From: Jeotgalicoccus meleagridis
GTDB lineage: Bacteria; Bacillota; Bacilli; Staphylococcales; Salinicoccaceae
Reading direction: 5' to 3'
DNA: 64,000 nt
NCBI RefSeq assembly: GCF_903994045.1
Contig: NZ_CAJEWD010000007.1
Location: 98,886-162,885, forward strand
Below the pieces are notes generated by a model. It had not been told where the DNA came from, did not search any database, and saw only the letters and a program-made list of their open reading frames with translations. The stretch's first letter is position 1. The number at the start of each line of letters is the position of its first letter. Below are positions 18,234 through 28,643 of the stretch, piece after piece. The translations under genes were made by a program, and so were the position numbers.

Positions 18234-20619
18234 AGAATGGTTAGAAAGCTTTATTGATATCGATGTGTCGACTGATGAATTGAGCGAAACAATTACACGT
18301 GGTGGCATCGAGGTTGATGCGATAGAAGACTATACAAAAGACATTAAAAAACTCGTTGTCGGCTACGTTAAATCAGTAGAACCTCACCCTGAAGCGGATC
18401 GTTTAAATATTTGTCAGGTGGATCTTGGTGAAGAAACCGTTCAAATTGTGTGCGGGGCACCGAACGTTAAAGCGGATTCCTATGTCATTGTTGTTAGAGT
18501 CGGCGGACGCTTACCAGGTGGCGTGAAAATTAAAAGAGCCAAACTTAGAGGGCAATTATCTGAAGGTATGATATGTTCTCTACAAGAAATTGGCATTAAA
18601 GAAGACTTTGTACCGGAAGCTTATAAAGAAGGAATATTCATCTTTGACAGCGAACAAACAGCGGGGGAAGATGCGCTAAGTGCACTTTACTTAAATGACC
18701 AAGTATTAGAATTTGATTTAACACCTAATAGAAAAGATGCCTTATCTATGTTAGGTGTTGCTTATGAAACTTCAGCCTTATTTGGCGGTATGATTCGTAA
18801 ACCTAAAATTGAATATACTGAAAGTGATGAGCGCGCAGAAACATCAATAGAAAATCTCAATCTTGATGCGGTGCCATTTTATAGTGCTAGAGAAGTTAAA
18901 AATGTAGTGATAAAACCATCTCCACTGTGGATGCAAGTGAGATTAATCAAAGCGGGTATTCGTCCGATCAATAACGTTGTTGATATTTCGAACTATGTTC
19001 TCTTAGAATATGGTCAACCACTCCACATGTTCGATAAAGATGCGATAGGTTCAGATAAAATCGTGACACGTTTTGCTGAAGAGGGAGAAACATTTACCAC
19101 TTTAGATGGCAATGAAAGAACACTAAAAGCTGAAGATGTTGTTATTACTAATGGCCAAGAGCCAATTGCCTTAGCAGGGGTCATGGGTGGCTTGAATTCT
19201 GAAGTCACTGATAAAACAAAAAATGTTGTGATTGAATCTGCATATTTTGACCCAATCAAAATAAGAAAAACGAGTCACCGTCTCAACTTAAGAAGTGAAG
19301 CTTCACAAAGATTTGAAAAAGGTGTATCTCATGAATTTATTTTACCAGCCTTAAACCGTGCGGCTTACCTCTTAGAACAATATGCAGAAGGTACTGTACA
19401 AGCTGGCATTCAAAGTGATGGACAACTAGATTTAGAACCTAAAAAGATTACGACGTCCACTGACTTTTTAAACAATCGTCTTGGTACCGAGCTTTCTGAT
19501 GATGAAGTTTTAGACACACTCGGTCGTCTAGGTTTACTTGCAGAAATTGAAGCAGGGCAACTCGAAGTGAGTATACCGTCTCGTCGTGATGACCTTGTTA
19601 TTCCTGAAGATATATCAGAAGAAGTTGCTAGAATTTATGGCTATGATAATATTCCATCAAGCTTACCTAAATATTCTAAGATTACTGCAGGTAAATTGAC
19701 TGATGAACAAGCTAAGTTACGTGTGATAAAACACCAGCTCAATGCTCACGGTTTATCAGAGGCAATCAACTATGCCTTAACAAGTGACAAGAGAATTGGT
19801 GAATTTTCAGAGCTTAAAGACTCTCTCAACTTACTGATGCCAATGAGTGAAGACCGTGCAGCTCTTAGAACATCACTTCTTCCTCACTTAGTTGATAATG
19901 CGACTTATAATTTAAACAGACAGTTAAAACATGCGAGTTTATTTGAAGTCGGCAAGATATTTAAGACTAATGGCCAAGATCAATTGCCAGAAGAAATCTT
20001 AATGCTAGCAGGAATCATGTCAGGTCGACAAAATGAAACAGCTTGGACAAAAGATGGTCAAGATCCAGACTTCTTTACCTTAAAAGGTGTCGTCGAGTCC
20101 TTATTTATAAAACTGAACTTGAACGACAGAATTAGCTATGTTAAAAGCCAACGCTTTGAAGAACTACATCCAGGTCGTACTGCTGATATTTATCTTGATG
20201 ATAAAGTTATCGGGGTAATTGGAGAACTTCATCCTTTATATAGAGAGGCACATGACCTCAAGCAAACGGTTGTTTTTGAGTTAAACTTAGAAGAAGTTTT
20301 AGCTGAAAAAACAGGTAATATTGTTTATGAGTTCCTAAGTAAATATCCGTCAATTTCTCGTGATGTTGCTCTAGAAGTTGACAACACAGTCTTAGTTAAG
20401 GATATTGAAGACTTGATAACAGATGCAGCACCGAACTATTTACAAGCTGTTTATCCATTTGATGTTTACGAAGGTGAACACATCGAAGAAGGTAAAAAAT
20501 CAGTTGCCTTACGTCTCACTTATTTAAATAAAGAGGATACGCTAACTGATAAAGATGTTGAGAGCGTTCATCAAAAAGTACTCGATGCGCTTGTGAATAA
20601 AGGTTATATAGTAAGATAA
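18220..20619 (+). CDS. pheT: Phenylalanyl-tRNA synthetase beta subunit
   Basis: tRNA-binding and editing subunit, 799 aa. The domain order is standard: tRNA-binding EMAP/OB domain (about 40-155, with NICQVDLG), B3/B4 editing domain (about 210-385, [19 protein letters not shown]), B5 domain, a class II-like core, and the C-terminal FDX-anticodon-binding domain (about 705-799). SD AGATGGAGG lies inside the pheS end, so translation is coupled. Confidence 0.97.
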   Translation: MKVSREWLESFIDIDVSTDELSETITRGGIEVDAIEDYTKDIKKLVVGYVKSVEPHPEADRLNICQVDLGEETVQIVCGAPNVKADSYVIVVRVGGRLPGGVKIKRAKLRGQLSEGMICSLQEIGIKEDFVPEAYKEGIFIFDSEQTAGEDALSALYLNDQVLEFDLTPNRKDALSMLGVAYETSALFGGMIRKPKIEYTESDERAETSIENLNLDAVPFYSAREVKNVVIKPSPLWMQVRLIKAGIRPINNVVDISNYVLLEYGQPLHMFDKDAIGSDKIVTRFAEEGETFTTLDGNERTLKAEDVVITNGQEPIALAGVMGGLNSEVTDKTKNVVIESAYFDPIKIRKTSHRLNLRSEASQRFEKGVSHEFILPALNRAAYLLEQYAEGTVQAGIQSDGQLDLEPKKITTSTDFLNNRLGTELSDDEVLDTLGRLGLLAEIEAGQLEVSIPSRRDDLVIPEDISEEVARIYGYDNIPSSLPKYSKITAGKLTDEQAKLRVIKHQLNAHGLSEAINYALTSDKRIGEFSELKDSLNLLMPMSEDRAALRTSLLPHLVDNATYNLNRQLKHASLFEVGKIFKTNGQDQLPEEILMLAGIMSGRQNETAWTKDGQDPDFFTLKGVVESLFIKLNLNDRISYVKSQRFEELHPGRTADIYLDDKVIGVIGELHPLYREAHDLKQTVVFELNLEEVLAEKTGNIVYEFLSKYPSISRDVALEVDNTVLVKDIEDLITDAAPNYLQAVYPFDVYEGEHIEEGKKSVALRLTYLNKEDTLTDKDVESVHQKVLDALVNKGYIVR

Positions 20620-20621
20620 AG

Positions 20622-20649
20622 ATAAGCGTGCACTTGGCACGCTTATTTA
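20622..20649 (+). terminator. Hairpin after pheT
   Basis: Stem ATAAGCGTGC / GCACGCTTAT with a 5-nt loop. The T tract is weak (TTTAC), so this may be an attenuating rather than complete terminator. Confidence 0.55.
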
Positions 20650-20734
20650 CTTGAACTTGAATTCATAAAATAGTAAAAGTATAATGAGATTAAATTGACT
20701 TTGTGTGAGAAAGACAAGGAATGGGGGACGTCAC

Positions 20735-20998
20735 ATGAGTGGAAAGAAGACCAGAATAGCCGTTAAAATATATCATGAAAATTACACGCTAGTTGGCCAA
20801 GAAGACGAGGCACATTTAAGACTGATTGCAGATAGTGTCGATGAGAAAATAAGAGCGATTGCCAGTAAAAACCCTGGCTTAGATACAACGAGAAAAGCAG
20901 TGCTTACGGCTTGTAATATAATGGACGATTATATAAAGTTAAAAGAAAAATGCGATCGACTTGAAAGCGAAGTAGAAGCGCTAAAGAAGGAAAATTAA
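20735..20998 (+). CDS. zapA: Cell division protein ZapA
   Basis: FtsZ-ring stabiliser. ATG 20735, after a GGGGG-type site, gives 87 aa beginning MSGKKTRIAVKIYHENYTLVG, the ZapA beta-hairpin head. The conserved ADSVDEKIRAIA and a C-terminal coiled coil follow. An upstream in-frame GTG at 20705 would add ten unsupported residues. In Bacillus and Staphylococcus the RNase HIII gene rnhC normally lies between pheT and zapA; here the gap is only 115 bp. Confidence 0.92.
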   Translation: MSGKKTRIAVKIYHENYTLVGQEDEAHLRLIADSVDEKIRAIASKNPGLDTTRKAVLTACNIMDDYIKLKEKCDRLESEVEALKKEN

Positions 20999-21001
20999 TT
21001 T

Positions 21002-21529
21002 ATGACTTTAATCTTATTAATTATTATAATAATCGGCTTGATTGCAGGTTACCGTCGGGGGCTCTTACTACAAGGCATCCACTTAATCGGTACCTTAGCC
21101 GCGATTGTGATTGCTGCAAAAAACTATGAGAAGCTCGGTAGCCGCTTTGACTTAGTCATGCCTTATCCATCAACTGCCGGTGATAATTTAGTATTAGAAA
21201 ACATAAGCAATCAGGAATACGGCTATTATTACATGTTTGCCTTCTTTCTAATCTTTATTGTGTCAAAAATCATCATTCAAATTATTGTGAGTGGCTTTGA
21301 CTACTTCCAACAAGTGACCACAGGTGGGTTAGTTACATCCATCGGTGGCATCATACTTGGAATTGTTGAAACGATTTACATTTTAGTTGTAGTCTTGGTC
21401 TTTGTCGCAACTATTCCTTATACACCAGTCCAAGAAGCAATTGCTAATTCTGGACTAGCTAATTTCATTATTGATCACACATTGGTCGTGTCAGACAAAT
21501 TAATAGAGTGGATACAAGTAGAGTCATAG
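21002..21529 (+). CDS. CvpA-family membrane protein
   Basis: 175-aa protein with four hydrophobic segments (about 1-20, 28-45, 75-98, 110-140) and the family's GYRRGLLLQGI opening. CvpA was named for colicin V production; its role in Firmicutes is unclear. It begins 3 bp after zapA, in the conserved zapA-cvpA-polX-mutS2 order. Confidence 0.9.
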   Translation: MTLILLIIIIIGLIAGYRRGLLLQGIHLIGTLAAIVIAAKNYEKLGSRFDLVMPYPSTAGDNLVLENISNQEYGYYYMFAFFLIFIVSKIIIQIIVSGFDYFQQVTTGGLVTSIGGIILGIVETIYILVVVLVFVATIPYTPVQEAIANSGLANFIIDHTLVVSDKLIEWIQVES

Positions 21530-21557
21530 AGATATGACTCTTTTTTTGGAGGATAAA

Positions 21558-23267
21558 ATGCTTAAAAAAGATGTCATTCGATTATTAGAAGAGATCGCAG
21601 TATATATGGAATTAAATTTAGAAAATACCTTTAAAGTGTCAGCCTATAGAAAGGCAGCTCAATCACTTGAAAACGATGAGAGAAGTTTAGAAGAGATAGG
21701 TGATGTCGGTAAGCTTAAAGGAATTGGTAAAGGTACAACTAGCGTCATTGAGGAATTTGTAAACACGGGACAATCACAAGTGCTAGAAGATTTAAAAGAA
21801 ACAGTACCAACTGGTCTTGTACGCATGTTAAAGATACCGAGTTTAGGACCTAAAAAGATTGCTAAGATCCACGATGTGCTCGGTATTAAGACGATTGAAG
21901 CCTTAAAAGAAGCTTGTTTAAACCAGGAAATCAGTCAGCTCCCTGGTTTTGGAAAAAAGAGTGAAGCAAACATTCTTACTAATATAGATACGGTGCTCAG
22001 TCGTCCAGACCGTTATCCAATCGATAAGATTTTAAAGTTTATTGATTTAGTAGAAAAAAGCATTAAAGCATTTGGTGTTAAGCGCTATGATATCGCTGGT
22101 AGTTCAAGACGAGTTAAAGAAACTTCAAGAGATTTGGATTTCATCCTAGAAACTGATGATATTAGTGGTTTTACAGAATTTATGATTGGCCAAGCTTATG
22201 TGACCAATGTCGTCAGTCAAGGAGAGAAGAAACTATCGCTTGAAATTGAAGATGACTTCGATAAGATTAACGTGGACTTTAGATTTGTTCAAGGTGAAGA
22301 GTACATTTCGACTTTACAGCACTTTACTGGGTCAAAAGATCATAATGTTAAAATGAGACAGCTTGCTAAAGAACGAGGCGAAAAGATTTCTGAGTACGGG
22401 GTTACGACAGAGTCTGGCATCAAGACTTTTAAATCTGAAGAAGAATTTTATCAATATTTTGGTTTGGATTATATTCCACCAGCCATGAGAGAGACCGGTC
22501 AAGAAGTCGATATCGATATTAAAGATATTGTTAAACTCTCAGATATAAAAGGTGACCTTCACATGCACACGACTTATAGTGATGGTGCAGCAACAATTAG
22601 AGAAATGGTCGAAAGTGCAAGAGAAAAAGGCTATGAATATATTGTCATTACTGACCACTCTAAGAGTTTATTTGTGGCTAACGGCTTAAGTGAGGCGCGT
22701 CTTTTACAGCAAATTAAAGAAATCAAAGAGATCGATAAGGAATATGATGACATTGATGTCTATGCAGGTATTGAAATGGATATTTTAGCAGATGGTAGCT
22801 TAGATTATGACGAGGAAATTTTAAAGCAACTCGATTACGTTATTGCTGCCATTCATTCGTCCTTTTCACAGAGTGAGAATCAAATCATGACGCGTCTTAA
22901 AAATGCGATGGACAACCCTTATGTCAGACACATTGCCCATCCGACTGGTCGTTTAATTGGAGTACGTGATGGTTATGATGTAGATATGGAAGCACTGTTT
23001 GATTATGCTAAAGAAACAGGAACCATTTTAGAAATTAATGCCAATCCTAGACGTCTGGATCTATCGAGTGAAGTGATAAAAAACAGGGAAGTTATGTTTA
23101 CTGTCAACACAGATGCACACCATCCAGATCATTTTGATTTTATGAAGTATGGTCTAGCGACCTTACAAAAAGGTTTTATCAACAAATCACAAGTGCTCAA
23201 TACACTATCGCGACAAGCATTTAAAGAATTTATTAATAAAGGTAAGTTGAGTGATATTCATGAATGA
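21558..23267 (+). CDS. polX: DNA polymerase/3'-5' exonuclease PolX
   Basis: Family X repair polymerase of base-excision repair. Helix-hairpin-helix motifs (KLKGIGKGTTSVIEE and SLGPKKIAKI) open the protein. The Pol X nucleotidyltransferase region has GSSRRVKETSRDLDF near 187-201 and DKINVDFRFV. The C-terminal PHP phosphoesterase domain begins DLHMHTTYSDG near 334. ATG 21558 (TTGGAGG at 21546-21552) gives 569 aa; a longer frame starting at 21534 includes that site and is rejected. It overlaps mutS2 by 8 nt. Confidence 0.95.
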   Translation: MLKKDVIRLLEEIAVYMELNLENTFKVSAYRKAAQSLENDERSLEEIGDVGKLKGIGKGTTSVIEEFVNTGQSQVLEDLKETVPTGLVRMLKIPSLGPKKIAKIHDVLGIKTIEALKEACLNQEISQLPGFGKKSEANILTNIDTVLSRPDRYPIDKILKFIDLVEKSIKAFGVKRYDIAGSSRRVKETSRDLDFILETDDISGFTEFMIGQAYVTNVVSQGEKKLSLEIEDDFDKINVDFRFVQGEEYISTLQHFTGSKDHNVKMRQLAKERGEKISEYGVTTESGIKTFKSEEEFYQYFGLDYIPPAMRETGQEVDIDIKDIVKLSDIKGDLHMHTTYSDGAATIREMVESAREKGYEYIVITDHSKSLFVANGLSEARLLQQIKEIKEIDKEYDDIDVYAGIEMDILADGSLDYDEEILKQLDYVIAAIHSSFSQSENQIMTRLKNAMDNPYVRHIAHPTGRLIGVRDGYDVDMEALFDYAKETGTILEINANPRRLDLSSEVIKNREVMFTVNTDAHHPDHFDFMKYGLATLQKGFINKSQVLNTLSRQAFKEFINKGKLSDIHE

Positions 23268-25587
23268 AAAAACATTTAATACGCTCGAGTTTCATAAGAT
23301 CTTAAATAGTGTCAGGGAGTTCGCTATTTCTGATAAGACAAAAGAAGCGATTAATAATGACATTGTAGAAACCGAGCGCGACATTATAGAAAAAAATATA
23401 TTAGAAGTTGATGATGCATCGACTATGCTCCGCTATGGTCATGTAGAGCTTGCTGGGATTTCTGATATTAGAGAATTCGTTAGACGGTCAGAAATAGGAA
23501 GTATCTTAGGCGTACGTGATTTTAATATGATTGCGAGCTTGTTAAACCGTAAAAAAACTCTGGAAAATTTAATCGCCAATTTTGAAGAGGATGAGATTGT
23601 CTTAGAGCATATAAAGCCCTATGTTTCAAACTTAGAGGACTTACATTTCATTTATAAGAAGATTAAGGAAACCGTTGATGAAGCCACAGTCTTAGACCAT
23701 GCTTCGACGACACTCTTAAGAATTAGAAGAAAGATTTCTAGTGAAGAAGGAAAAATTAAGGACAGGCTTAATGATATTGTGCGAAAAAATGGTCGTAAGC
23801 TATCTGATAATATCATTACAACGAGAAATGGCCGTTATGTTATTCCAGTTAATGTGGACTACCGCTCAGAATTTAAAGGGATTGTTCATGATGCATCTCA
23901 AAGTGGACAAACCATCTATTTAGAACCAACGGCTGTTGTTGAGATGACCAATAATATTTCTACTTTAAGAGAAAAAGAAGCGACAGAAATCACTAAAATT
24001 TTAAGTGAACTGACCAATGATATTGGTGAGCATGCAGAAGACTTATATGTCTATGACGAAGCTTTACATCATTTAGATATGGTCTTTAGTAAAGCAAAAT
24101 ACGGTGCGCATATTAAAGGATCAAAGCCACATTTAAGAGATGACGATACCATTCGTTTAATTTCAGCCTTTCACCCGCTCTTAGATTCTGAAACAGCAGT
24201 GAAAAATGATATTTACCTCGATAATCAAACCCAAGCTGTTATTATTACTGGACCGAATACAGGTGGTAAAACGGTGACTATTAAGACAGCTGGACTTGCA
24301 GTCTTAATGGCCCAAGCAGCGATTCCAATTCCTGCAAGAGATGGTTCAGAAGTGTCAATCTTTAAAGACGTCTATGCAGATATTGGTGATGAACAATCCA
24401 TTGAACAGTCCTTATCTACCTTCTCGAGTCATATGGTGAACATTGCCGATATTTTAAGATCTGCGACTGACGATAGTCTGATCATCTTAGATGAACTCGG
24501 GGCCGGAACTGACCCAGAAGAGGGGGCAGCTCTAGCGATTAGTATCATTGAGTACTTGCTTGACCAAGGTTCAAAGGTCATTGCAACGACACATTATCCA
24601 CAACTTAAATCCTTCTCTTACACAAGAGATGATGTCACTAATGCGAGTATGGAGTTCGATGTGTCTAGTCTATCGCCGACTTATCGTTTATTGATGGGCA
24701 TTCCTGGTAAATCAAATGCCTTTGAAATCTCTGATAAACTCGGTTTAAAAGAAAGCGTCATCGACCGAGCCAGAACCCTAACTGGTAGAGATAACATGGA
24801 AGTCAATGATATGATTACGGCTCTAGAAAGACACACAACACTTGCTCGTGATAATGAAATTGAAACGACTGAACTATTAAAAGAAACCGAAGATCTTTAT
24901 CGAAATCTAAACGAGCAAAATGAAAACTTTAAAGAACTGAAAGCTAAGATGATAGAAAAAGCGCAAGAAGAAGCCAATCGCATCGTCAAACAAAGAGAAC
25001 TTGAAGCTTCAGAAATTATTAAAGAATTAGAGATGATGAAAGAACTCGGTGTCGATAGCATACAAGAACATGAACTGATCGAAGCGAGAAAGGCTTTATC
25101 GGATAGTTATTACCAAAAGGATATTAAAAAAGATGTGCGTAATGAAACTGATGAAGTGCTGAAAGTTGGCGATGAAGTAGATGTCTTAACTTATGGTCAA
25201 AAAGGTGAGATCATTGAAGTCGATCAAGATGAGGTCACTGTACAGATGGGTATTATCAAGATGAAGCTCGATAAATCAGAAGTGAAAAAGAGAAAAGCCA
25301 AAAAAGTTGAAAAACCCGTCACAATCAGACAAAATAAAAGTCATGTTAAACGTTCACTTGATTTACGAGGCGAAAGATATGAAGATGCACTCATTCGACT
25401 TGAGCAATATCTTGACCAGGTGCTCTTATCGAACTACACTGAAGTTGAAATCATTCACGGTAAGGGGACTGGCGCACTTCAAAAAGGTGTGCAACAATAT
25501 TTGAAACGTCATCCTAAAGTGAAGAGCTTCCGTGGTGGTATGCCATCTGAAGGTGGCTTTGGTGTGACGATAGTAGAAATGAAATAG
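23260..25587 (+). CDS. mutS2: Endonuclease MutS2
   Basis: MutS-like ATPase lacking the mismatch-recognition domain; linked to suppression of homologous recombination and to ribosome rescue in Bacillus. Walker A GPNTGGKT lies near 331-338, and the ABC signature STFSSHM and Walker B LIILDELGAGTDPEEG follow. A long coiled coil covers about 500-620. The C-terminal Smr nuclease domain has SLDLRGERYEDA and IIHGKGTGAL. ATG 23260 (MNEKTFNTLEFHKI) aligns with the Bacillus start and gives 775 aa. Confidence 0.95.
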   Translation: MNEKTFNTLEFHKILNSVREFAISDKTKEAINNDIVETERDIIEKNILEVDDASTMLRYGHVELAGISDIREFVRRSEIGSILGVRDFNMIASLLNRKKTLENLIANFEEDEIVLEHIKPYVSNLEDLHFIYKKIKETVDEATVLDHASTTLLRIRRKISSEEGKIKDRLNDIVRKNGRKLSDNIITTRNGRYVIPVNVDYRSEFKGIVHDASQSGQTIYLEPTAVVEMTNNISTLREKEATEITKILSELTNDIGEHAEDLYVYDEALHHLDMVFSKAKYGAHIKGSKPHLRDDDTIRLISAFHPLLDSETAVKNDIYLDNQTQAVIITGPNTGGKTVTIKTAGLAVLMAQAAIPIPARDGSEVSIFKDVYADIGDEQSIEQSLSTFSSHMVNIADILRSATDDSLIILDELGAGTDPEEGAALAISIIEYLLDQGSKVIATTHYPQLKSFSYTRDDVTNASMEFDVSSLSPTYRLLMGIPGKSNAFEISDKLGLKESVIDRARTLTGRDNMEVNDMITALERHTTLARDNEIETTELLKETEDLYRNLNEQNENFKELKAKMIEKAQEEANRIVKQRELEASEIIKELEMMKELGVDSIQEHELIEARKALSDSYYQKDIKKDVRNETDEVLKVGDEVDVLTYGQKGEIIEVDQDEVTVQMGIIKMKLDKSEVKKRKAKKVEKPVTIRQNKSHVKRSLDLRGERYEDALIRLEQYLDQVLLSNYTEVEIIHGKGTGALQKGVQQYLKRHPKVKSFRGGMPSEGGFGVTIVEMK

Positions 25588-25596
25588 GTGGAGTAG

Positions 25597-25695
25597 ATGG
25601 ATAATTTTGATATGTATAAGCTCGCAAAAGTCCTGATTGTTGTCAGCATTATCATGTTTGTCTCAGGGATTCTGTACTTAGTATTTTTTACTTGA
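25597..25695 (+). CDS. 32-residue single-pass membrane peptide
   Basis: Short gene with a good ribosome site (AGGTGGAG, 4 nt before ATG 25597) just 9 bp after mutS2. The product begins MDNFDMYKLAKV and continues with about 20 hydrophobic residues to the C-terminus, which predicts one membrane helix. No family recognised. The tight spacing and SD argue that it is translated with mutS2; the trxA promoter begins 9 bp later. Confidence 0.55.
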   Translation: MDNFDMYKLAKVLIVVSIIMFVSGILYLVFFT

Positions 25696-25704
25696 GCAAT
25701 ACCG

Positions 25705-25733
25705 TTGAGTGAATAAAATATGTATTGTATAAT
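25705..25733 (+). promoter_or_regulatory. Promoter of trxA
   Basis: TTGAGT (25705-25710), 17-bp spacer, TATAAT (25728-25733), about 31 bp before the trxA start. Confidence 0.7.
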
Positions 25734-25764
25734 AAAATCACTATTATTATGGAGGTAGTTTTAG

Positions 25765-26079
25765 ATGGCTATTATTGAAGTTAATGATTCAAGTTTTAAA
25801 GAAGAAATTGGCAGTGGTTTAACACTCGTAGATTTTTGGGCACCATGGTGCGGGCCTTGTAAAATGATCGCTCCAATCTTAGAAGAGTTAGCACCTGAAG
25901 TTGAAGGTAAAGCTAATATTGCTAAATTAAATGTGGATGATAACCAAGCAACAGCAAGTGAGTATGAGGTAATGAGTATTCCAACATTAATTCTTTTCAA
26001 AGACGGCGAGCCTGTTGACAAAGTTGTTGGATTCCAACCGAAAGAACAACTTGCTTCATTAATAGAAAAACACGCATAA
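25765..26079 (+). CDS. trxA: Thioredoxin
   Basis: General cytoplasmic disulfide reductase, 104 aa. The active site WCGPC is at residues 28-32, and the cis-proline loop SIPTLILF follows at about 72. SD GGAGG. Own promoter and own terminator, so it can be expressed apart from the mutS2 operon. Confidence 0.98.
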   Translation: MAIIEVNDSSFKEEIGSGLTLVDFWAPWCGPCKMIAPILEELAPEVEGKANIAKLNVDDNQATASEYEVMSIPTLILFKDGEPVDKVVGFQPKEQLASLIEKHA

Positions 26080-26086
26080 GTTTAAA

Positions 26087-26111
26087 AAGTCGCCTATGGC
26101 GGCTTTTTTTC
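26087..26111 (+). terminator. Terminator after trxA
   Basis: Stem AAGTCGCC / GGCGGCTT (one G-U pair), 3-nt loop, followed by a run of Ts. Confidence 0.85.
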
Positions 26112-26128
26112 TTTAAAGAAGGGATTAT

Positions 26129-27898
26129 ATGACTGAATTAAAATTAAAACTATCTGTCTTACCAACTGAACCTGGCTGTTATCTAATGAAAAATGATGAT
26201 GGTGAAATTATCTATGTAGGTAAGGCAAAAAACTTAAGGAATAGGGTGCGTTCATACTTCTCAGGTGCACATGATGAGAAAACCATGAGATTGGTACAAG
26301 ATATCGTTGATTTCGATTATATTGTGACTGCATCAGAAATTGAATCTCTCCTCTTAGAGAATACTTTGATAAAAAAACATCAACCGAGATACAATATTCT
26401 CCTAAAAGATGATAAATCCTATCCCTTTATAAAAATCACTAAAGAAAAACATCCTAAACTCGTCGTAACGAGAATCGTTAAACCGAAGACTGGTATTTAT
26501 TTTGGACCCTATCCAAATGCTTATAGTGCGCACGAGACAAAAAAACTGCTAGACCGAATTTATCCGCTTAGAAAATGCAATACGATGCCTGATAAACTCT
26601 GTCTCTACTATCATATTGGTCAGTGTTTAGGACCTTGTGTCTTCAATGTGACCGATGAACAAAACCAAGAGATGATCGACGGGATTACCAACTTCTTAAA
26701 TGGTGAGACGGATTCTGTTATGGCAGAACTAAAAGAAAAAATGGAAAATGCTGCGGCGGAATTAGAATTTGAAAAAGCCAAAGAATACCGTGATTTGATG
26801 GGGCATATAGAGAATACTATGGCCAAACAAAATATGCTGACTAAAGATATGACAGCAAGAGACTGCTTTGGTTATGCAGTAGAAAACGGCTGGATGTCTG
26901 TCTCAGTGCTCTTTATTAGAAGCGGTAAACTGATAGAGAAAAAAGCTGAAATGTTTCCAATCAATGATGATATAGAAGAAGAATTTTTTAGATTCATTAT
27001 GCATTTCTATGATTTAAATTCTAACCTTCTACCAAAAGAAGTTCATATTCCAAAAGAGTTTAATGTGGATCTCCTAGATGAAGCACTACCAGTCGCAGTA
27101 AAAGGGCCAATGAGAGGGCCTAAGCGCCAAATGGTCGACTTGGCTAACAAGAATGCTAAGATTGCTGTAGAGAACAAATTTGAAATGATTGCAAGAGATG
27201 AAGAGAGAACAATTAAGGCTGTTGAAACCTTAGGTGACATCATGAATATAGAAGCACCGAGAAGGATTGAAGCCTTTGATAACTCTAACACCCAAGGTGT
27301 AGACCCCGTCAGTGTTATGGTGTCCTTTATCGATGGTAAACCATCTAAAAAAGACTACCGCAAATATAAGATTAAAACAGTTGTTGGACCTGACGATTAT
27401 GCTTCCATGAGAGAGGTTGTTCGCCGGAGATATACTAGGGTCCTAAAAGAAGGCTTACCTTTACCTGACTTGATCATCGTCGACGGTGGTGTCGGCCATA
27501 TGAACTCAGTTAAGGATGTCTTAATTAATGAACTGTCTTTAGATATTCCAATCGCAGGGCTTCGTAAGGATGATAAACACGCGACTGCCGAACTACTTTA
27601 CGGTGATGATGCTGAAGTCGTCCCAATGAAAAAGAACTCGCAGAGTTTTTATCTGCTTCAACGAATTCAAGATGAAGTTCACCGCTTTGCGATTAGTTAC
27701 CATAGAAACACCCGTCGTAAGACAAGTATTACTTCACAGCTCGATAAAATCGAAGGCGTGGGCCCAAGTCGTAAGCGGAAGCTACTAAAAGAGTTTGGCT
27801 CCATTAAAAAGATGAAAGAAAAAAATGTGGAAGATTTTAAAGAGATTGGGATCCCTGAAAACGTTGCAAAAAACATTGTCAAAAAACTAAGTGAATAA
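26129..27898 (+). CDS. uvrC: UvrABC excinuclease subunit C
   Basis: Nucleotide-excision-repair nuclease making both incisions. Domains in order: GIY-YIG nuclease (about 12-95, with [18 protein letters not shown]), a cysteine-rich segment ([21 protein letters not shown] near 150-170), a UVR domain (about 197-232) that binds UvrB, the RNase H-like C-nuclease ([21 protein letters not shown]) and a terminal helix-hairpin-helix pair ([13 protein letters not shown]). 589 aa, complete. No LexA-like box is evident upstream. Confidence 0.97.
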   Translation: MTELKLKLSVLPTEPGCYLMKNDDGEIIYVGKAKNLRNRVRSYFSGAHDEKTMRLVQDIVDFDYIVTASEIESLLLENTLIKKHQPRYNILLKDDKSYPFIKITKEKHPKLVVTRIVKPKTGIYFGPYPNAYSAHETKKLLDRIYPLRKCNTMPDKLCLYYHIGQCLGPCVFNVTDEQNQEMIDGITNFLNGETDSVMAELKEKMENAAAELEFEKAKEYRDLMGHIENTMAKQNMLTKDMTARDCFGYAVENGWMSVSVLFIRSGKLIEKKAEMFPINDDIEEEFFRFIMHFYDLNSNLLPKEVHIPKEFNVDLLDEALPVAVKGPMRGPKRQMVDLANKNAKIAVENKFEMIARDEERTIKAVETLGDIMNIEAPRRIEAFDNSNTQGVDPVSVMVSFIDGKPSKKDYRKYKIKTVVGPDDYASMREVVRRRYTRVLKEGLPLPDLIIVDGGVGHMNSVKDVLINELSLDIPIAGLRKDDKHATAELLYGDDAEVVPMKKNSQSFYLLQRIQDEVHRFAISYHRNTRRKTSITSQLDKIEGVGPSRKRKLLKEFGSIKKMKEKNVEDFKEIGIPENVAKNIVKKLSE

Positions 27899-27947
27899 GC
27901 GTAATCATGCGAATGTAAGCATATTCTGAAAATGGACCAAAGTCACC

Positions 27948-27976
27948 TTGATTTGTTATTTAACAAAGAGTAAAAT
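27948..27976 (+). promoter_or_regulatory. Promoter of sdhCAB
   Basis: TTGATT (27948-27953), 17-bp spacer, TAAAAT (27971-27976). It lies in the 119-bp gap between uvrC and sdhC; no catabolite (cre) box was recognised. Confidence 0.55.
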
Positions 27977-28017
27977 GATAAGTAAAGTTTATAGACAAAT
28001 AGTTAGGGGGGGCTTTC

Positions 28018-28629
28018 GTGTCAAAACAGGATTCAGGATTTTACATTCGCAGATTACATTCATTACTTGGAGTGATTCCACTCGGGGTCTTTTTAATCCA
28101 GCACTTACTAGTTAACTTTACTGCTACATATAGTGAAGAAGCATTTAACTTTGCTGCAGGGATTATGGGTAACTTGCCTTTCGTTATTTTACTAGAGGTA
28201 TTTATTATCTATCTACCAATTCTTTTCCATGGTATTTACGGTATTTATATCGCATTCACTGCTAAGATGAACGTGGGTCATTATAGTACATATCGTAACT
28301 GGATGTTTGTATTACAGCGTGTGAGTGGGGTCATTGCATTTATCTTTATTGCAGTGCACGTCTACCAAACACGCGTCCAAGTGTTCTTTGGTGATGAAGT
28401 GAATTTCCAAATGGTCGAAGAAGTTGTTGCAAATCCATTTTGGTTAGCTTTTTGGTTAATCGGGGTTGTTGCAACAGTGTTCCACTTTGCTAATGGATTA
28501 TGGTCATTCATGATCACATGGGGCATTACACAGTCTAAGCGTTCACAGCAAGTCATGAGTTACTTAGCAATCCTAGTGTTCTTAGTTATTAGTACAATCG
28601 GAGTAATGGCAATCTTAGCGTTTGTATAA
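28018..28629 (+). CDS. sdhC: Succinate dehydrogenase cytochrome b558 subunit
   Basis: Membrane anchor of complex II, carrying haem b and passing electrons to menaquinone. 203 aa with five membrane helices and histidines placed for haem ligation (HSLLGVIPLG, QHLLVNF, FHGIYGIY, VHVYQTR, FHFANGLW). The start is GTG 28018 behind a seven-G ribosome site. First gene of sdhCAB. Confidence 0.95.
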   Translation: MSKQDSGFYIRRLHSLLGVIPLGVFLIQHLLVNFTATYSEEAFNFAAGIMGNLPFVILLEVFIIYLPILFHGIYGIYIAFTAKMNVGHYSTYRNWMFVLQRVSGVIAFIFIAVHVYQTRVQVFFGDEVNFQMVEEVVANPFWLAFWLIGVVATVFHFANGLWSFMITWGITQSKRSQQVMSYLAILVFLVISTIGVMAILAFV

Positions 28630-28643
28630 AAGGAGTGTAAATA

